Below, piece by piece: positions 62,620 through 64,000 of a stretch of DNA of 64,000 nt. Below the pieces are notes generated by a model that saw only the letters and a program-made list of their open reading frames with translations, searched no databases and was not told the DNA's origin. This DNA comes from Lachnospiraceae bacterium (lineage in GTDB: Bacteria > Bacillota > Clostridia > Lachnospirales > Lachnospiraceae). Within the stretch, counting starts at the first letter, position 1. Each line of letters begins with the position of its first letter. The translations under genes and the position numbers were made by a program. The stretch lies in the NCBI GenBank assembly GCA_021770345.1, contig JAETRD010000019.1:1-64000 (forward strand), in the 5' to 3' direction.

Positions 62620-63552
62620 CTACTCATTCCGTGAAATATCTGTTCCGAAATATTTGTTCGAAAGCTCCGACAGCACACCTTCCTCGGAGAGCTCCGCGAT
62701 CGCCTCATTGACGGCGGCGCGCAGCGTCTCCGTCTCCGCACCTTTTCGCATCGGGATCGCCACATAAGACGCGTCCTTTGTCAGCGCCGCAACTTTGACG
62801 TCCGCGTCCGGGTGTGCCTTCATATAATCATAAAAGGATACCTCGGCATTCAGCGTTGCGTCCACCCGACCGGCCAAAAGAAGCTCAAACGTCTGGTTTA
62901 AGTCGTCGACGCCCGTCGTTTCCGCCCCATAGCTCTCCGCTAACTCCGCATAGGTGCTGGTCAGCGTATTCGCCGTCGACTTGCCGTTTAAATCCTCAAA
63001 ATCCGCGATCTCTTCATTATCTCCTTTTACAATGATTGCCGTGCGGATATAGGCATAGGGGTCCGAAAAATCGTACTTCCCCGCCCGCTCGTCTGTGATC
63101 TCGACACCGTTTACCGCGATATCATAGCGCTTTGCATCAATCCCCGCAAAAATCCCGTCCCACTCACACTCTACAAACGTGGCCGTAACGCCGAGCTTTT
63201 CCGCGATATGTTGCGCGACTTCCACATCATAACCGACCAGCTCATCCTGCTCATCGTGATAAGTCCAGGGCGCCCATGTCCCTTCCATAGCAACGACAAT
63301 CTCTCCCTTTTCCCGTATCTGCGCAAGCAAATCTTCCGTGTCCTCTGCATCGGATATCCCTGCATCGGAACCTGTGTCCTTTGCATCGGATGCTCCCGCA
63401 CCGGAACCCGTATCCTTTGCATCGGATGTCCCCGCACCGGGCGCAGCAGCGTCTGCCCCGGATGCCCCCGCATCTTTGCCGCATCCGCCAAGTGCCATGG
63501 CTCCGACCGTCAATACCGCAACTAATAATGCTGTTATTCTTTTCTTTTTCAT
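62620..63552 (-). CDS. polar amino acid ABC transporter substrate-binding protein, 310 aa
   Basis: MKKKRITALLVAVLTVGAMA then LGGCG gives a lipoprotein signal. Residues 30-72 are a repeated linker (SDAKDTGSGAGA-type units). The rest is a family 3 solute-binding domain (GEIVVAMEGTWAPWTYHDEQ, GYDVEVAQHIAEKLG, YDIAVNGVEITDERAGKYDF). It captures an amino acid outside the membrane. The ATPase gene lies upstream (GGGAGGA precedes this start). Ligand not determinable. Confidence 0.93.
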   Translation of the reverse strand: MKKKRITALLVAVLTVGAMALGGCGKDAGASGADAAAPGAGTSDAKDTGSGAGASDAKDTGSDAGISDAEDTEDLLAQIREKGEIVVAMEGTWAPWTYHDEQDELVGYDVEVAQHIAEKLGVTATFVECEWDGIFAGIDAKRYDIAVNGVEITDERAGKYDFSDPYAYIRTAIIVKGDNEEIADFEDLNGKSTANTLTSTYAELAESYGAETTGVDDLNQTFELLLAGRVDATLNAEVSFYDYMKAHPDADVKVAALTKDASYVAIPMRKGAETETLRAAVNEAIAELSEEGVLSELSNKYFGTDISRNE

Positions 63553-63585
63553 GATAATCCTCCCTGTCTTCTCAATTTTTCAGGC

Positions 63586-63623
63586 AACGGGCCGCACACT
63601 TCGCAAATAGCCCTTATGTTCGA
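63586..63623 (-). repeat. hairpin repeat, third copy (inverted)
   Basis: Minus strand GAACATAAGGGCTATTTGCG then AAGTGTGCGGCCCGTTGCC matches the units at 58417-58494. Stem GGGCTAT / GCGGCCC with one mispair. Lies between the ABC ATPase and binding-protein genes. Confidence 0.7.
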
Positions 63624-63656
63624 TAAAATCTCCTCATTCCTCCGGTGCGATATCGT

Positions 63657-64000
63657 TTATCGGTTCGCCGTAGTCCCGAGAAATTCTCTTGTGCGCGCCA
63701 TCCGCGGCTCCTCAAACATCTGCTTCGCGCTTCCCTGCTCCACAACCACACCGTTTTCCATAAAAATAACCTGCGACGAGACATTGCGCGCAAAATTCAT
63801 CTCATGAGTTACGACGAGCATTGTCATGCCCTCCTCCGCCAGCTGCCGCATGACCGCGAGGACCTCCCCGATCAGCTCCGGGTCCAGCGCCGATGTCGGC
63901 TCGTCAAAATAGATAATCTCCGGATCCGTGGCCAGTGCACGCGCAATCGCCACCCGCTGCTGCTGTCCCCCGGACAGCTGATTCGGATAATAGTCACAGC
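63657..64000 (-). CDS. amino acid ABC transporter ATP-binding protein, C-terminal part (runs off the right edge)
   Basis: Signature motif LSGGQQQRVAIARALA, Walker B IIYFDEPTSALDPELIGEV and the switch His in VVTHEMNF identify a GlnQ/HisP-type polar amino acid importer ATPase. 114 codons are visible, ending FLGTTANR at TAA 63659. It is followed by the binding-protein gene, so the two belong to one transporter; the permease gene must lie further right. Confidence 0.95.
   Translation of the reverse strand, partial: CDYYPNQLSGGQQQRVAIARALATDPEIIYFDEPTSALDPELIGEVLAVMRQLAEEGMTMLVVTHEMNFARNVSSQVIFMENGVVVEQGSAKQMFEEPRMARTREFLGTTANR

Overview
The window reads as a chromosome segment of a Firmicute, most likely a Lachnospiraceae-type Clostridium. 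The core gene order ppdK - glyS - recO - yqzL-like - era, the single-chain glycyl-tRNA synthetase, tgt-yajC, the fused acyl-CoA dehydratase activase and the DUF6718 gene all fit that family. No tRNA, rRNA or CRISPR array was seen. Nearly all genes lie on the minus strand. By eye, the core from about 21.8 kb to the end is GC-rich, 7.3-21.8 kb is clearly AT-richer, and 1-7.2 kb is GC-rich phage DNA.

Layout. (1) 1-7.24 kb is a broken siphovirus-type prophage: tape measure protein, tail assembly chaperone pair with a canonical -1 slippery site, and major tail protein. An IS21-family element (2350-5022) sits at a junction with a replication-type module (truncated small gene, SNF2 helicase, a small protein, and the 3' fragment of a sigma-like HTH gene). 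The packaging and head genes expected between the two modules are absent. (2) 7264-11759 is a 4.5-kb AT-rich segment bounded by an exact 20-bp inverted repeat. It carries an XRE regulator with operator-like repeats, three small rightward genes, and a leftward operon of Mu-like capsid genes (decoration-like, gpT-like, short gpI-like protease, Mor-like regulator). Its right end falls exactly where a sugar-operon esterase-like gene is broken. (3) 11.76-17.7 kb holds a LacI regulator and GPH sugar transporter, then a decay zone with pseudogenes of a serine hydrolase, a MerR-GyrI regulator and pyrF. (4) 18.2-21.8 kb is an island flanked by a direct duplication of the ppdK 3' end. It holds a four-gene operon: a winged-helix/PD-(D/E)XK nuclease, a RelA/SpoT-type synthetase-like protein, DUF6718 and a 55-residue helical protein. 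This is the best candidate here for an undescribed defence or toxin-type system.

(5) From 21.8 kb the core runs: pyruvate phosphate dikinase, GlyRS, a lipoprotein, RecO, YqzL-like, Era, an M16C peptidase, a chemotaxis receptor, a GNAT acetyltransferase, a giant leucine-rich-repeat surface protein, a cold shock protein and an MscS channel. An amino-acid biosynthesis run follows (leuB-ilvD-ilvB-serC-serA-DUF1015), then yajC-tgt-aroA with divergent aroC, a rhomboid-like membrane protein, a 1415-residue acyl-CoA dehydratase activase, a repeat-rich lipoprotein, a DUF4261 protein, a GT2 glycosyltransferase fused to a MarR-like domain, and an amino-acid ABC transporter cut by the right edge.

Two dispersed intergenic repeat families stand out in the core. 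One is a multi-palindrome element present three times, which in at least two copies ends in the Shine-Dalgarno sequence of the next gene. The other is a small hairpin repeat, also present three times, whose copies show compensatory base changes.
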